Below, piece after piece: positions 24,608 through 33,259 of a stretch of 57,407 nt of DNA (position 1 is its first letter; every line of letters starts with the position of its first letter). The stretch covers positions 1-57,407 of the forward strand of contig DAIDHN010000025.1 in the NCBI GenBank assembly GCA_027459665.1, given 5' to 3'. A program made the translations under genes and the position numbers. The DNA is from Chthonomonadaceae bacterium. Lineage in GTDB: Bacteria; Armatimonadota; Chthonomonadetes; Chthonomonadales; Chthonomonadaceae. Under the pieces are notes generated by a model. That model saw only the letters and a list, made by a program, of their open reading frames with translations. It did not search any database and had not been told where the DNA came from.

Positions 24608-25564
24608 TTAGCGACCCTCCTTTGAGCCAAAACCGAGCAGTCTGCCCTGCACCAGGGTGAAGAGGACAATAAGAGCGGTGATAATGAAACCGCCTGCCGC
24701 GCCTCGCCCGAAATCCTGGCTGCTCAGCGCTACATTGTAGATGTATACCAGCGGGGGGCGGGCGAGGCCGATGTTGCCGCCGGATGAGCCGGAACCGCCC
24801 AGTATGTTGTAGAATTCATCAAATGCCTGAAACGCGGCAATCAGGTTGAGCAGCAGAATAGACACAGAGGCATTGCGCAGCTGGGGCAGGGTGATGAAAC
24901 GCAGCACTGTCCAGCCTCCGGTAGCGCCATCCAGTGCGGCTGCCTCGTAAAGCGACCGCGGTATTTCCTGCAGGGCTGCCAGAAAGATAATCATGTAAAA
25001 CCCTACCTGCAGCCAGAGCCGCACGCTTACCAGCACCAGCCAGTACCAGGGCGGCGAAGCCGTGCCTATCCACTGAACGGGCTGCATTCCGAACAGACCA
25101 ACCAGATGATTGGCAAACCCGGATGCCGTACCGCTGAAGAAGCTCATGCGGGCAATGAGCGAGGCGGCAGCATAGGAGACCGCTGTTGGAATGAAGAAGA
25201 CGGTGCGAAAAAATGCCTTGCCTTTTGGTATAGAGTGTACCGCCAGCGCCAGCCAGAGCGAGAAGGCGAATGTGGCAGGCACAATGAATAGGGTGAATAC
25301 CAGTATGGTCCAGAGCGAGTTGAGAAATTCAGGGTCGGTAAGCAGGTCGGTGTAGTTGCGTGCGCCAATAAAGTGGCCTGGGTGAATAGTATTCTGCGCG
25401 TGCGAGAGGCTAAGCAGAAACCCCCATACCATGGGGATGGCCATAAACAGCACCAGGCCGGCCAGAGCAGGCATCAAAAAGCTCCAGAAGCAGATGCCTG
25501 CCTGCAGGTTTTTGTGCATCGCCTGCGTTTTGCGCTGGGCTGTGGCAGTAGCGGGGGCATTCAT
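24608..25564 (-). CDS. Carbohydrate ABC transporter permease (MalF/UgpA type)
   Basis: A 318-residue permease. A basic N-terminus is followed by helix LMPALAGLVLFMAIPMVWGF and about five further helices. The EAA loop is IPRSLYEAAALDGATGGWTV, followed by FITLPQLR. It pairs with the MalG-type permease downstream to form the channel of an importer for a sugar or other polyol-like solute. 25 bp separate it from the upstream solute-binding-protein gene. No ATPase gene is present, so a shared MsmX-like ATPase encoded elsewhere is likely. Confidence 0.9.
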   Translation of the reverse strand: MNAPATATAQRKTQAMHKNLQAGICFWSFLMPALAGLVLFMAIPMVWGFLLSLSHAQNTIHPGHFIGARNYTDLLTDPEFLNSLWTILVFTLFIVPATFAFSLWLALAVHSIPKGKAFFRTVFFIPTAVSYAAASLIARMSFFSGTASGFANHLVGLFGMQPVQWIGTASPPWYWLVLVSVRLWLQVGFYMIIFLAALQEIPRSLYEAAALDGATGGWTVLRFITLPQLRNASVSILLLNLIAAFQAFDEFYNILGGSGSSGGNIGLARPPLVYIYNVALSSQDFGRGAAGGFIITALIVLFTLVQGRLLGFGSKEGR

Positions 25565-25589
25565 GCGCGTGTTTCCTTAGGCAAAAGCA

Positions 25590-26858
25590 TTATTCCAGCT
25601 CCCGCTGCAGCTCGCGGTTGCACATATCTGCAGCGGCTGCCACCTGCTGTGCGGCAGGCTGGCCCAGCTTTACAATATTGGTCACTGCATTGGTGAGGTC
25701 AGACCCCATGGCGGCATTCCAGAGCGGCGGCGTTGCCTTGCCGTATTTGCCCAGCATGTTCACTGCGTAGGCAGGCACAGGCTGCTGCAGTTTTGGGGTG
25801 GTGCGCGCCAGGCTGAGGCGCGGCGGCACATGAAAACCATAGCCCACGCACCAGTCAGTCTGAATGGCCCTGTTTTGTATCCACTGCCACTGCAGAAACT
25901 TTTTGGCTTCTTCTACGTGCGGCCGGTTTGCATTCACCATGGCAGTCCAGCCGCCCAGAAAGGTGACAGGCACGCCCTGCGCATCCAGCGGCGGCCAGAT
26001 CACTGCCCCCAGGTCGCTGCCAACTGCGCGGGCAATGGCCGGGTAGGCCCACATGCCGCACCACTGCATGGCCGCCTGGCCGCTGGTGAAGGCGGATGGG
26101 TCCCACCAGTCAGAGGCGGCGCCCATCAGCAGCGACCCGCCTTGGTTGAGCTGCTGCAGTTTCTGGTAGGCCAGCACTGTGCGCGGCGTGTTGAATACAA
26201 TCTGGCTGTTCACCAGAAAATCTGCTCCAGCCGACCAGGGCAGCACGTTGAGCATGGCGGTTATGCCGCCATCGTTGCCAAGAAACAGCCCTTTGCGCTG
26301 CGGGGTGGTAAGCTTTGCGGCAAGTGTCATCAGTTCATCCAGGGTGGCCGGGGGCTGCATCCCCGCAGACTGCAGCATGCTTTTTCGATAGTAGAGCAGG
26401 CCGAGGTCGTCAATCATTTTCACGCCGTAAATTTTGCCGTTCACCGAATTGAGGGCGATGTCCCGCGGGTTGAAGTCGGCCAGGTCCTGAGAGGTAAACA
26501 GGTCGTTGAGGGGCGCTGTCTGGCCTGCCTCTACCATTGCCTGCGTGAGTGTGCTTTCAAACACATCCGGGCCGTCAGGAGTGAGCAGTGCGGTAGCCAG
26601 CTTTGTGCCGTAATCGCCGGGTATCCACACCACCTTCACAATAATATGGGGGTTCACCCTGGTGTATTCGCGTGCATAGCGGTGAACGGCCTGAAAAGTG
26701 CCTTTTTCTCCGTACTGGTGATACCATTGTGTAAGCACCAGCTTGCCATCGATGTAATCGGAGCGGGCGCAGCCTGAAAGCAGCGCTCCGCCTGCGAATA
26801 CAAAGGTCTTCAGCATCTGTCGCCTGGTAACTGGTGTTGTGAGCATGGGGGTGGCCAT
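25590..26858 (-). CDS. Extracellular solute-binding lipoprotein (sugar type)
   Basis: A 422-residue substrate receptor of the family-1 (MalE/UgpB-like) class. The signal TRRQMLKTFVFAGGALLSGC has a Tat-like RR motif and a lipobox, so it may be a Tat-exported lipoprotein. The core shows LTQWYHQYGEKGTFQAVHRY, VNPHIIVKVVWIPGDYGTKL and PDVFESTLTQAMVEAG, then the C-terminal lobe with FLGGWTAMVNANRPHVEEAK. First gene of the importer operon. An alternative ATG at 26846 would shorten the signal by four residues. The sequence does not show which sugar is bound. Confidence 0.88.
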   Translation of the reverse strand: MATPMLTTPVTRRQMLKTFVFAGGALLSGCARSDYIDGKLVLTQWYHQYGEKGTFQAVHRYAREYTRVNPHIIVKVVWIPGDYGTKLATALLTPDGPDVFESTLTQAMVEAGQTAPLNDLFTSQDLADFNPRDIALNSVNGKIYGVKMIDDLGLLYYRKSMLQSAGMQPPATLDELMTLAAKLTTPQRKGLFLGNDGGITAMLNVLPWSAGADFLVNSQIVFNTPRTVLAYQKLQQLNQGGSLLMGAASDWWDPSAFTSGQAAMQWCGMWAYPAIARAVGSDLGAVIWPPLDAQGVPVTFLGGWTAMVNANRPHVEEAKKFLQWQWIQNRAIQTDWCVGYGFHVPPRLSLARTTPKLQQPVPAYAVNMLGKYGKATPPLWNAAMGSDLTNAVTNIVKLGQPAAQQVAAAADMCNRELQRELE

Positions 26859-27000
26859 ACATTGCCCCTGTGTTTCCGGGTAGTGTGCGCCTCAGCATAG
26901 CAGGCGCCTGCGTGCAGTTTGTTTCGGCGGCGAGTGGCCGGTTTCCTGCTGAAATTCGCTTTTTTGCGGTGCGCAGGGGCAAAAATAGCAGAAATTTTTT

Positions 27001-27015
27001 GCTCAAACTTTGAGC
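27001..27015. promoter_or_regulatory. Palindrome, possible operator
   Basis: GCTCAAACTTTGAGC is a perfect palindrome with one central base, preceded by TTTTTT. It lies in the 520-bp gap between the divergent ABC importer and thrS, about 140 bp upstream of the importer start. It could bind a regulator of the importer. The rest of 26859-27140 shows nothing else. Confidence 0.3.
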
Positions 27016-27144
27016 ATGTCTCATCTGCATGCCCGCGCACTTCAGGCCGTAAACGCGCATACCTGCCGGTGCAGGCGGCGCTGCATGGCGCAAACCGCCA
27101 AATGCTATGCTGAATAAACATTGTTTTGGTTTGTTTTTTCGCTC

Positions 27145-27173
27145 TTGACATTGGCCCGTCCGCCTGCCATAAT
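27145..27173 (+). promoter_or_regulatory. Promoter of thrS
   Basis: TTGACA at 27145-27150, a 17-base spacer and CATAAT at 27168-27173. The predicted start near 27180 gives a leader of about 200 nt that holds a short open frame and an attenuator. Confidence 0.7.
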
Positions 27174-27208
27174 AATTGCACACTACAAAAATTTTGCGAG
27201 AAGGTTTT

Positions 27209-27286
27209 ATGCAATTCAGGGCTTTTCAATGCTTCTGTAAAACAGGCACTAAGCAGGGCGGCGCTTGCGAGCGTCGCCCGGCATAG
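27209..27286 (+). CDS. Putative leader peptide of thrS
   Basis: A 25-codon frame with GAGAAGG upstream encodes MQFRAFQCFCKTGTKQGG and ends ACERRPA-stop. Thr codons occur at positions 12 and 14 (27242 and 27248), just before the first leader hairpin at 27256, and the stop lies after that hairpin. Ribosome position on this frame could therefore control which hairpin forms. Only two Thr codons are present, fewer than in classic leaders. Confidence 0.4.
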   Translation: MQFRAFQCFCKTGTKQGGACERRPA

Positions 27287-27356
27287 CGTTTTTCCTGCTT
27301 GCCTGGCAACCTCTTCGCTTTCGCGCCGCCTTCTATTGCTGGAAGGCGGCGTTTTT
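27256..27356 (+). terminator. Attenuator with mutually exclusive hairpins before thrS
   Basis: Hairpin 1 is 27256-27279 (GGGCGGCGCT with AGCGTCGCCC). The terminator is CGCCGCCTTC (27324-27333) with GAAGGCGGCG (27342-27351) followed by TTTTT, ending 22 bases before the thrS ATG. The 5' arm of hairpin 1 (GGCGGCGC, 27257-27264) is exactly complementary to the 5' arm of the terminator (GCGCCGCC, 27323-27330), so hairpin 1 or the alternative pairing decides whether the terminator forms. No T-box consensus is present. Confidence 0.65.
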
Positions 27357-27377
27357 ATTCAGGAGACAACTGTTATC

Positions 27378-29123
27378 ATGGATGTCAACGTAAAAGACCC
27401 GCTCTATACGCTTCGCCACAGCACAGCGCATCTGATGGCGCAGGCCATTGGGGAACTGTTTCCCGGCGTAAAATACGCCATTGGCCCGCCTATCGAAGAT
27501 GGCTTCTACTATGACTTTGAATTTGCCGCGCCGCTTCGCGAAGAAGACCTGCCGCGCATTGAAGAGAAGATGCATGAAATTGCCCTGCGCAATCTTCCCA
27601 TTCAGCGCGCAGTGCTGCCGCGTGAAGAGGCAAGAGCCAGAGAAGAAGCCCGAAACCAGCCCTACAAGGTTGCACTGATAGATGACTTGCCTGCAGGCGA
27701 GGAAATATCATTCTATCATCAGGGAGACTGGAGCGACCTTTGCCGCGGACCGCATGTGGCAGCTACCGGAGAGCTGAAGCATTTTCATTTGCTGCACATT
27801 GCCGGCGCGTACTGGCGCGGAAGCGAAAAAAACAAAATGCTCACCCGCGTGTATGGCACGGCATGGCCAACCAAAGAAGAACTGGATGACTATCTGTACC
27901 GCATGGAAGAGGCAAAAAAGCGCGACCACCGTGTACTGGGCAGAGAGCTGGGGCTGTTTATGTTTTCTCCTGAGGTCGGCCCCGGTCTGCCGCTCTGGCT
28001 GCCCAACGGCGCAACCCTGCGCGAAACGCTGATGGAGTTTATGAAGGCCGAACAGCTGCGCCGCGGCTATCAGGGCGTTGTGACCCCCAACATAGCCAAC
28101 GCAAAACTGTATGAAAAAAGCGGGCACCTGCGCAACTACAACTCTAAAATGTTCCCGCTGATGCACGATGCAGATGAGAACGAAACCTATGTGCTGAAAC
28201 CCATGAACTGCCCGCACCACATTATGATTTACGCCAGCGAACTTCGTTCATACCGCGAACTGCCCGTGCGCCTGGCGGAATTTGGAACCGTGTACCGCTA
28301 TGAACAGAGCGGCGAACTGACGGGCATGCTGCGCGTGCGCGGTTTTACACAAGACGACAGCCACCTTTTTGTTACCCCCGATCAGTTGAAAGCTGAGTTC
28401 AAGGGAGTGGTAGACCTGATGCTGTTTACCCTCAACCGCCTGGGCCTCACAGACTACAGGGTGAGAATAGGGGTGCGCGACCCTGCAGACGACAAGTACA
28501 TTGGCGCTGAAGAGAACTGGCAGGCGGCAGAAGAAGCCATTTTGGCGGCGGTGCAGGAAATGGGAATGGAATACGAGGTATCGCAGGGAGACGCCGCTTT
28601 CTATGGGCCAAAGCTCGACCTGATGGTGCGCGATGCACTGCGGCGCGAATGGCAGATGGGTACGGTGCAGGTAGACTACAATCTGCCCGAACGCTTTGAA
28701 CTGGAATATGTGGGCGAGGATGGGGCAAGACACCGGCCCATTATGATACACCGCGCTCCTTTTGGCTCGCTCGACCGCATGATAGGGCTGCTGGTAGAAC
28801 ACTATGCCGGCGCCTTCCCATTTTGGCTGGCGCCGCGCCAGATTGTGATAGTGCCCATTGCCGACCGGCATGCAGAGTACGCCGGCGTGCTGCGCGACCA
28901 CCTGCGAGAGAATGGTTTTCGGGCTGAAGTAGACGGCCGCAATGAAAAAATGGGCAGGCGCATACGTGAGGCCGAAGTGCAGAAGGTGCCCGTGATGCTC
29001 ATTTGCGGAGACAGGGACGTGGAGGCGCAAACTGTGAGCGTGCGCAGAAGAGGCGAAGGCGACCTGGGAGCAAAAACATGGGCAGAGGCCGTTCTGCTGC
29101 TGCAGGAAATGGCAAGAGCATAA
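27378..29123 (+). CDS. thrS: Threonine--tRNA ligase
   Basis: A 581-residue class II aminoacyl-tRNA synthetase that charges tRNA-Thr. The start at 27378 is preceded by AGGAG. Unlike the 640-residue E. coli enzyme it lacks the N-terminal TGS domain and begins almost at the editing domain ([10 protein letters not shown], with the HxxxH pair near residues 14 and 18). The catalytic core has the class II motifs and the zinc-ligand region [15 protein letters not shown], motif 2 [20 protein letters not shown] and motif 3 region [20 protein letters not shown]. The anticodon-binding domain occupies the last 100 residues. Expression is probably attenuated by the leader at 27209-27356. asnS follows 55 bp later. 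Confidence 0.95.
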   Translation: MDVNVKDPLYTLRHSTAHLMAQAIGELFPGVKYAIGPPIEDGFYYDFEFAAPLREEDLPRIEEKMHEIALRNLPIQRAVLPREEARAREEARNQPYKVALIDDLPAGEEISFYHQGDWSDLCRGPHVAATGELKHFHLLHIAGAYWRGSEKNKMLTRVYGTAWPTKEELDDYLYRMEEAKKRDHRVLGRELGLFMFSPEVGPGLPLWLPNGATLRETLMEFMKAEQLRRGYQGVVTPNIANAKLYEKSGHLRNYNSKMFPLMHDADENETYVLKPMNCPHHIMIYASELRSYRELPVRLAEFGTVYRYEQSGELTGMLRVRGFTQDDSHLFVTPDQLKAEFKGVVDLMLFTLNRLGLTDYRVRIGVRDPADDKYIGAEENWQAAEEAILAAVQEMGMEYEVSQGDAAFYGPKLDLMVRDALRREWQMGTVQVDYNLPERFELEYVGEDGARHRPIMIHRAPFGSLDRMIGLLVEHYAGAFPFWLAPRQIVIVPIADRHAEYAGVLRDHLRENGFRAEVDGRNEKMGRRIREAEVQKVPVMLICGDRDVEAQTVSVRRRGEGDLGAKTWAEAVLLLQEMARA

Positions 29124-29178
29124 CAACAACCAGCGGCGGGCGGCAGCCCGCCCTGAACAACGCCGGAGAAGAACCAGC

Positions 29179-30582
29179 ATGATAGAAAAAGGTGGATACA
29201 TTAGTGACATTCTGCAGCAGGAACCGGGCGGCAGGGCTGTTGCGCATGGCTGGGTGAAAACGCGCCGCGACAGCAAAGGCGTGCGGTTTGTGCAGATCAA
29301 CGACGGCTCGTGCTTCGCAGATTTGCAGGTAGTGCTCGATGCAGATGCCTTTTCAGAAGAGGCGCTGCACCATGTAACCACCGGAGCAAGCGTGCGTGTA
29401 GAAGGCAGCCTTGTAGAGTCGCCTGGCGGGGGGCAGCGTGTAGAACTGCATGCCAGCGACCTGCATGTATACGGCCCCTCTGACCCTGCCAGCTACCCCC
29501 TGCAAAAAAAGGGGCACACTATGGAATTTCTGCGCGAAATAGGCCATTTGCGCTCCCGCTCCAACACCTTTGGAGCCGTGTTTCGGGTGCGCAATGCCCT
29601 GGCGCGGGCCATACACAGCTTTTTTCAGCGGCAGGGCTTTCTCTATGTGCATACCCCCATACTTACTGCCTCAGACTGCGAGGGGGCCGGCGCAATGTTT
29701 GGGGTTACTACGCTCGACCTGCAAAACCTGCCCCGCAAGCCTGAGGGGCCAAAGGCAGGGAGCATAGATTATGGGCAGGATTTTTTTGGAAAACCAGCCT
29801 TTCTTACCGTAAGCGGGCAGCTGAACGCCGAAATATTCGCGCTTGCCTTCACCAATGTATACACATTTGGGCCAACCTTTCGCGCTGAAAACTCAAATAC
29901 CCCCAGGCATCTGGCCGAATTTTGGATGATTGAACCTGAAATGGCCTTCTGCGACTTGCAGGGCGATATGCAGCTGGCTGAAAAGTTTTTGAGAGAAGTA
30001 ATTGCTGAAGTAATGGAAACGTGCGCCGAAGACCTGGAGTTTTTTCAGAAGCGCATCGACAGCACTGTACTTGCTACGCTGGAAAACGTGGTGCAGTCAA
30101 GCTTTGAACACGTCACCTACACAGAGGCGGTAGCGCTGCTTGAGAAAAGCGGAAACAACTGGGAATTTCCTGTGCACTGGGGCAGCGATCTGCAAAGCGA
30201 GCATGAGCGGTATCTTACCGAGCAGGTGTTTAAAAAGCCTGTGATAGTTACAGACTACCCCAAAGAGATCAAGGCGTTTTATATGCGCGCCAACGATGAT
30301 GGGCGCACAGTGCGTGCAATGGACGTTCTGGCGCCTCGCATTGGCGAGATTATCGGCGGCAGCCAGCGCGAAGAGCGTTACGATGTGCTGTGCCAGCGCA
30401 TTGCCGAAAACCACCTTGAAGAGAGTGCATACTGGTGGTACCTCGACCTGCGGCGTTACGGCAGCGTGCCTCACGCAGGGTTTGGCCTGGGGTTTGAGCG
30501 GCTTATGCTATACCTCACCGGCATGAAAAACATTCGCGATGTCATTCCCTTTCCGCGCACCCCCGGCAGTGCAGACTTCTAG
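29179..30582 (+). CDS. asnS: Asparagine--tRNA ligase
   Basis: A 467-residue class IIb synthetase. The N-terminal OB-fold anticodon-binding domain reads [20 protein letters not shown] and NDGS. The catalytic core shows motif 1 at [20 protein letters not shown], motif 2 at [20 protein letters not shown] and motif 3 at [15 protein letters not shown]. The AEFWMIEPE and [10 protein letters not shown] segments point to AsnRS rather than AspRS. GGAGAAG precedes the ATG. It lies in a translation-gene cluster with thrS and probably shares its transcript. Confidence 0.95.
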   Translation: MIEKGGYISDILQQEPGGRAVAHGWVKTRRDSKGVRFVQINDGSCFADLQVVLDADAFSEEALHHVTTGASVRVEGSLVESPGGGQRVELHASDLHVYGPSDPASYPLQKKGHTMEFLREIGHLRSRSNTFGAVFRVRNALARAIHSFFQRQGFLYVHTPILTASDCEGAGAMFGVTTLDLQNLPRKPEGPKAGSIDYGQDFFGKPAFLTVSGQLNAEIFALAFTNVYTFGPTFRAENSNTPRHLAEFWMIEPEMAFCDLQGDMQLAEKFLREVIAEVMETCAEDLEFFQKRIDSTVLATLENVVQSSFEHVTYTEAVALLEKSGNNWEFPVHWGSDLQSEHERYLTEQVFKKPVIVTDYPKEIKAFYMRANDDGRTVRAMDVLAPRIGEIIGGSQREERYDVLCQRIAENHLEESAYWWYLDLRRYGSVPHAGFGLGFERLMLYLTGMKNIRDVIPFPRTPGSADF

Positions 30583-30642
30583 GCAGGCATGTGCAGGGCA
30601 GGGAAGGGTATACTTTTTGCAGCGTAAAGGAGGGCTGGGCAG

Positions 30643-31311
30643 ATGCAGTGCCCTTTCTGCGGCAAATACAATCAACCAGGCGCTGCTGTTTGCCAGTACT
30701 GCGAGCATGCACTGCCTGCACCGGCTGCAGTTCTTTGCAGGGTATGCGGCGTTACCCTGTACAGCGCAGGCCGCTGCCCGCGCTGCGGGGTCCCTTCGGG
30801 GATGGTGGTGGATATGCGCGACAGCACGGCTGCTACGCTGATACCAGCCGACACAGCACAGGCGCAGGTGAGCAAAGACCTGAAAACAGAAGAGCGCACT
30901 ACCCCGCAGGCGCTGCGAAGCTGGAACCGGGGGGCGGCTTACAGTTCACTTTACTGGTGTGCGGCGCATGGCATATGGATTTATCCGCTGCTGACATGGG
31001 CGCTTGCGGCGGCAGATTTCCTGCTGGGGCTGTTGTGGCTCTCCAACCCAGGCTGGCTGCCCGGGCTGATCTGGTACGCGCTGGGGCTAGCAGGCACGCT
31101 GGCGTTTACAATAGCGCGCTGCATTTGGCTAGGCAAAAACGGCGGCAGGCTCGCCTGGATTTCGAGGCGCTACCGCAGCCTGGAGGAAGCCCTGGCTGCA
31201 CAGAAAATATGGTCTGATAAAGCCTGGGCCGGAGCGCTGCTCACCCTGCTGCAGTGTGCAGCATTGCTGGTAACATTGATTTGCGCGCTGACGCAGATGC
31301 CAGCCCATTAG
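30643..31311 (+). CDS. Double zinc-ribbon membrane protein
   Basis: A 222-residue protein with AGGAGG upstream. Two zinc ribbons sit at the N-terminus: CPFCGKYNQPGAAVCQYC and CRVCGVTLYSAGRCPRCG. A polar linker follows, then about three transmembrane helices (for example IYPLLTWALAAADFLLGLLW and LIWYALGLAGTLAFTIARC, with a last one at the C-terminus). The arrangement resembles DUF2628-type proteins, but no function can be given. 60 bp after asnS in the same direction. Confidence 0.75.
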   Translation: MQCPFCGKYNQPGAAVCQYCEHALPAPAAVLCRVCGVTLYSAGRCPRCGVPSGMVVDMRDSTAATLIPADTAQAQVSKDLKTEERTTPQALRSWNRGAAYSSLYWCAAHGIWIYPLLTWALAAADFLLGLLWLSNPGWLPGLIWYALGLAGTLAFTIARCIWLGKNGGRLAWISRRYRSLEEALAAQKIWSDKAWAGALLTLLQCAALLVTLICALTQMPAH

Positions 31312-31360
31312 AAGATACCTGCAACGGTACGCATTGAGAAGGAAAGGAATACCATTTTAC

Positions 31361-32557
31361 ATGAGCATATCCACGCGAGCCAGAAACGCGGCTCCCTCGC
31401 CCACTCTCGCTATAACAGCGCGCGTGCGCGCCCTCAAACTGCAGGGAGTGGACGTAATAGGGTTTGGTGCAGGGGAACCTGATTTTGACACCCCTGCTCA
31501 CATCAAGGCGGCAGCGGTAGCCGCGCTTGAACAGGGATATACCAAATATACCCCCAGCACAGGCGACGCCGACCTGAAGCAGGCGATAGTGGAAAAGCTT
31601 GCAAAAGACAACGGCCTGCACTACAAACCCTCGCAAACCATAGTTTCCTGCGGAGGCAAGCATTCGCTGTACAATCTGTTTCAGGCTCTGCTTAATACAG
31701 GCGATGAAGTGATTGTGCCTGCACCCTACTGGGTATCTTACCCAGAACAGGTGAAACTGGCAGACGGCACGCCGGTGGTGGTAGAGACAAAGCCAGAAGA
31801 TAACTTTATGCCCGCGCCTGCAGCGCTGAAAAACGCCTGCACCAGCCGCACCCGCGCACTCATTCTCAATTCCCCCTCCAATCCGACCGGCGGCATGGCC
31901 GACAGGAAGCAGATGGAGGAAATTGCAGCTTTTTGCGTGGAACATAACATTTTGCTGGTAAGCGATGAACTGTACGAGAAGCTGATTTATGACGGACGCG
32001 AGCATGTAAGCCCTGCCTCGCTGGGGCCGGAAATATTTCAGCGAACTGTTACTGTAAACGGCTGCTCAAAAGCCTATGCCATGACCGGCTGGCGCATTGG
32101 GTACGCCGCTGCCGCCGATGAAGAGCTGATAGCCGCCATGGGCCGCATTCAGGATCAGTCTACCTCAAACCCCACCTCTATTGCCCAGAAGGCTGCAGTT
32201 GCTGCGCTCACCGGCCCGCCCGAAGTGCTGGAACAGATGCGCACGGCTTTTGAGAAACGGCGCAACCTGATGGTAGCGGGGCTCAACAACATCCCCGGCC
32301 TGCAGTGCCTGCTGCCCGGAGGGGCGTTTTATGCCTTTCCGCGTATAGCAGACCTGCTGGGCAGGCGCATTGGCGAGCGCATAGTGCAAACCAGCGATCA
32401 GCTTGCCGATTACCTGCTGGAAGAAGCACGGGTGGCAGTGGTGCCTGGAAGCGGGTTTGGCGCCGATGAATACATGCGGCTTTCGTATGCTGCGTCTGAA
32501 AGCCAGATTGAAATGGGCCTGGAGCGCATGGCCGCTGCCCTGCGAAAACTGGAGTAG
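31361..32557 (+). CDS. Class I PLP-dependent aminotransferase (aspartate type)
   Basis: A 398-residue fold-type I enzyme. The ATG at 31361 is chosen over an upstream TTG at 31334 because it gives the usual start MSISTRARNAAPSPTLAITA. Key motifs are VIGFGAGEPDFDTPAHIKAA, the Asn of NSPSNPTGG, SDELYEKLIYDG, and the Schiff-base Lys in VNGCSKAYAMTGWRIGYA. The last Arg for the substrate carboxylate lies in YMRLSYAAS. Bacterial Ib enzymes of this kind use aspartate and sometimes prephenate, so broader specificity is possible. rnc starts 3 bp after its stop. Confidence 0.92.
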   Translation: MSISTRARNAAPSPTLAITARVRALKLQGVDVIGFGAGEPDFDTPAHIKAAAVAALEQGYTKYTPSTGDADLKQAIVEKLAKDNGLHYKPSQTIVSCGGKHSLYNLFQALLNTGDEVIVPAPYWVSYPEQVKLADGTPVVVETKPEDNFMPAPAALKNACTSRTRALILNSPSNPTGGMADRKQMEEIAAFCVEHNILLVSDELYEKLIYDGREHVSPASLGPEIFQRTVTVNGCSKAYAMTGWRIGYAAAADEELIAAMGRIQDQSTSNPTSIAQKAAVAALTGPPEVLEQMRTAFEKRRNLMVAGLNNIPGLQCLLPGGAFYAFPRIADLLGRRIGERIVQTSDQLADYLLEEARVAVVPGSGFGADEYMRLSYAASESQIEMGLERMAAALRKLE

Positions 32558-32560
32558 GGC

Positions 32561-33259
32561 ATGCCCGATTCGCTGGAAACCCTGCAAGAGAGAATGGGAG
32601 TGTTTTTTCAGAACCGCGCGCTTTTGGAACAGGCCCTTACGCACCGTTCTGCGGGAACCGAGCAGAGCCAGGGTTCCAACGAACGGCTGGAATTTCTGGG
32701 CGATGCCGTGGTGGGGCTGGTGGTAGGCGAGAAACTGTACCGCCAGCATCCGCATTACCATGAAGGCAGGCTGGCCCGCGCCCGCGCTTACGTGGTGAGT
32801 GAAAAACGGCTGGCACAGGCCGCGCTTGCCATGGGGCTGCCTGAATACCTTGAGATGAGCACGGGAGAAGATCGCGCCGGTGGCAGAACCCGCCCCTCTA
32901 TTCTTTCAGACGCACTGGAAGCGCTGGTGGCCGCGCTGTACCTAGACAGCGGGCTGGAAGCAGCACGCGGTTTAGTGCTGACTCTGCTGAGTAGTGCGAT
33001 GGAAGAGGCAGTGGCAGATACACGGCTGGAAGACTACAAAACGGCCCTGCAGGAAATGCTGCAGGCAGAGCGCAGACCGCTGCCGAGCTACCGCATTGTG
33101 CAGGAAACAGGGCAGGAACACAACAAAACCTTTGTAGTGGAAGTAGTACTGGAAGGCGAAAGCCTGGGCAGAGGCGAGGGCCGCAGCAAAAAAGAAGCGG
33201 AACAAAGCGCAGCCCGCTGCACGCTGGAACTGCTGGAAAATCAGGAGCCATCCATGTGA
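32561..33259 (+). CDS. rnc: Ribonuclease III
   Basis: A 232-residue double-stranded-RNA endonuclease for rRNA and mRNA processing. The family signature NERLEFLGDAVVGLVVGEKL is at about residue 40, and the second metal-site region SDALEALVAALYLDSGL follows. The C-terminal double-stranded-RNA-binding domain covers about residues 158-228 (DYKTALQEMLQAERRPLPSY and KTFVVEVVLEGESLGRGEGR). It starts 3 bp after the aminotransferase gene and its stop overlaps the next gene by GTGA, so the three are one translation-coupled operon. Confidence 0.95.
   Translation: MPDSLETLQERMGVFFQNRALLEQALTHRSAGTEQSQGSNERLEFLGDAVVGLVVGEKLYRQHPHYHEGRLARARAYVVSEKRLAQAALAMGLPEYLEMSTGEDRAGGRTRPSILSDALEALVAALYLDSGLEAARGLVLTLLSSAMEEAVADTRLEDYKTALQEMLQAERRPLPSYRIVQETGQEHNKTFVVEVVLEGESLGRGEGRSKKEAEQSAARCTLELLENQEPSM

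Noticed and set aside
23760-24611. 284-residue plus-strand frame opposite the ABC permease
   Set aside because: Opposite strand of a permease with a clear EAA loop; no start site or family match.
27180-27377. T-box riboswitch before thrS
   Set aside because: The conserved T-box core and the specifier stem were not found. The attenuator has a different design.
28248-29381. 377-residue minus-strand frame over thrS
   Set aside because: A shadow of a well-recognised synthetase gene; it shows no motifs of its own.
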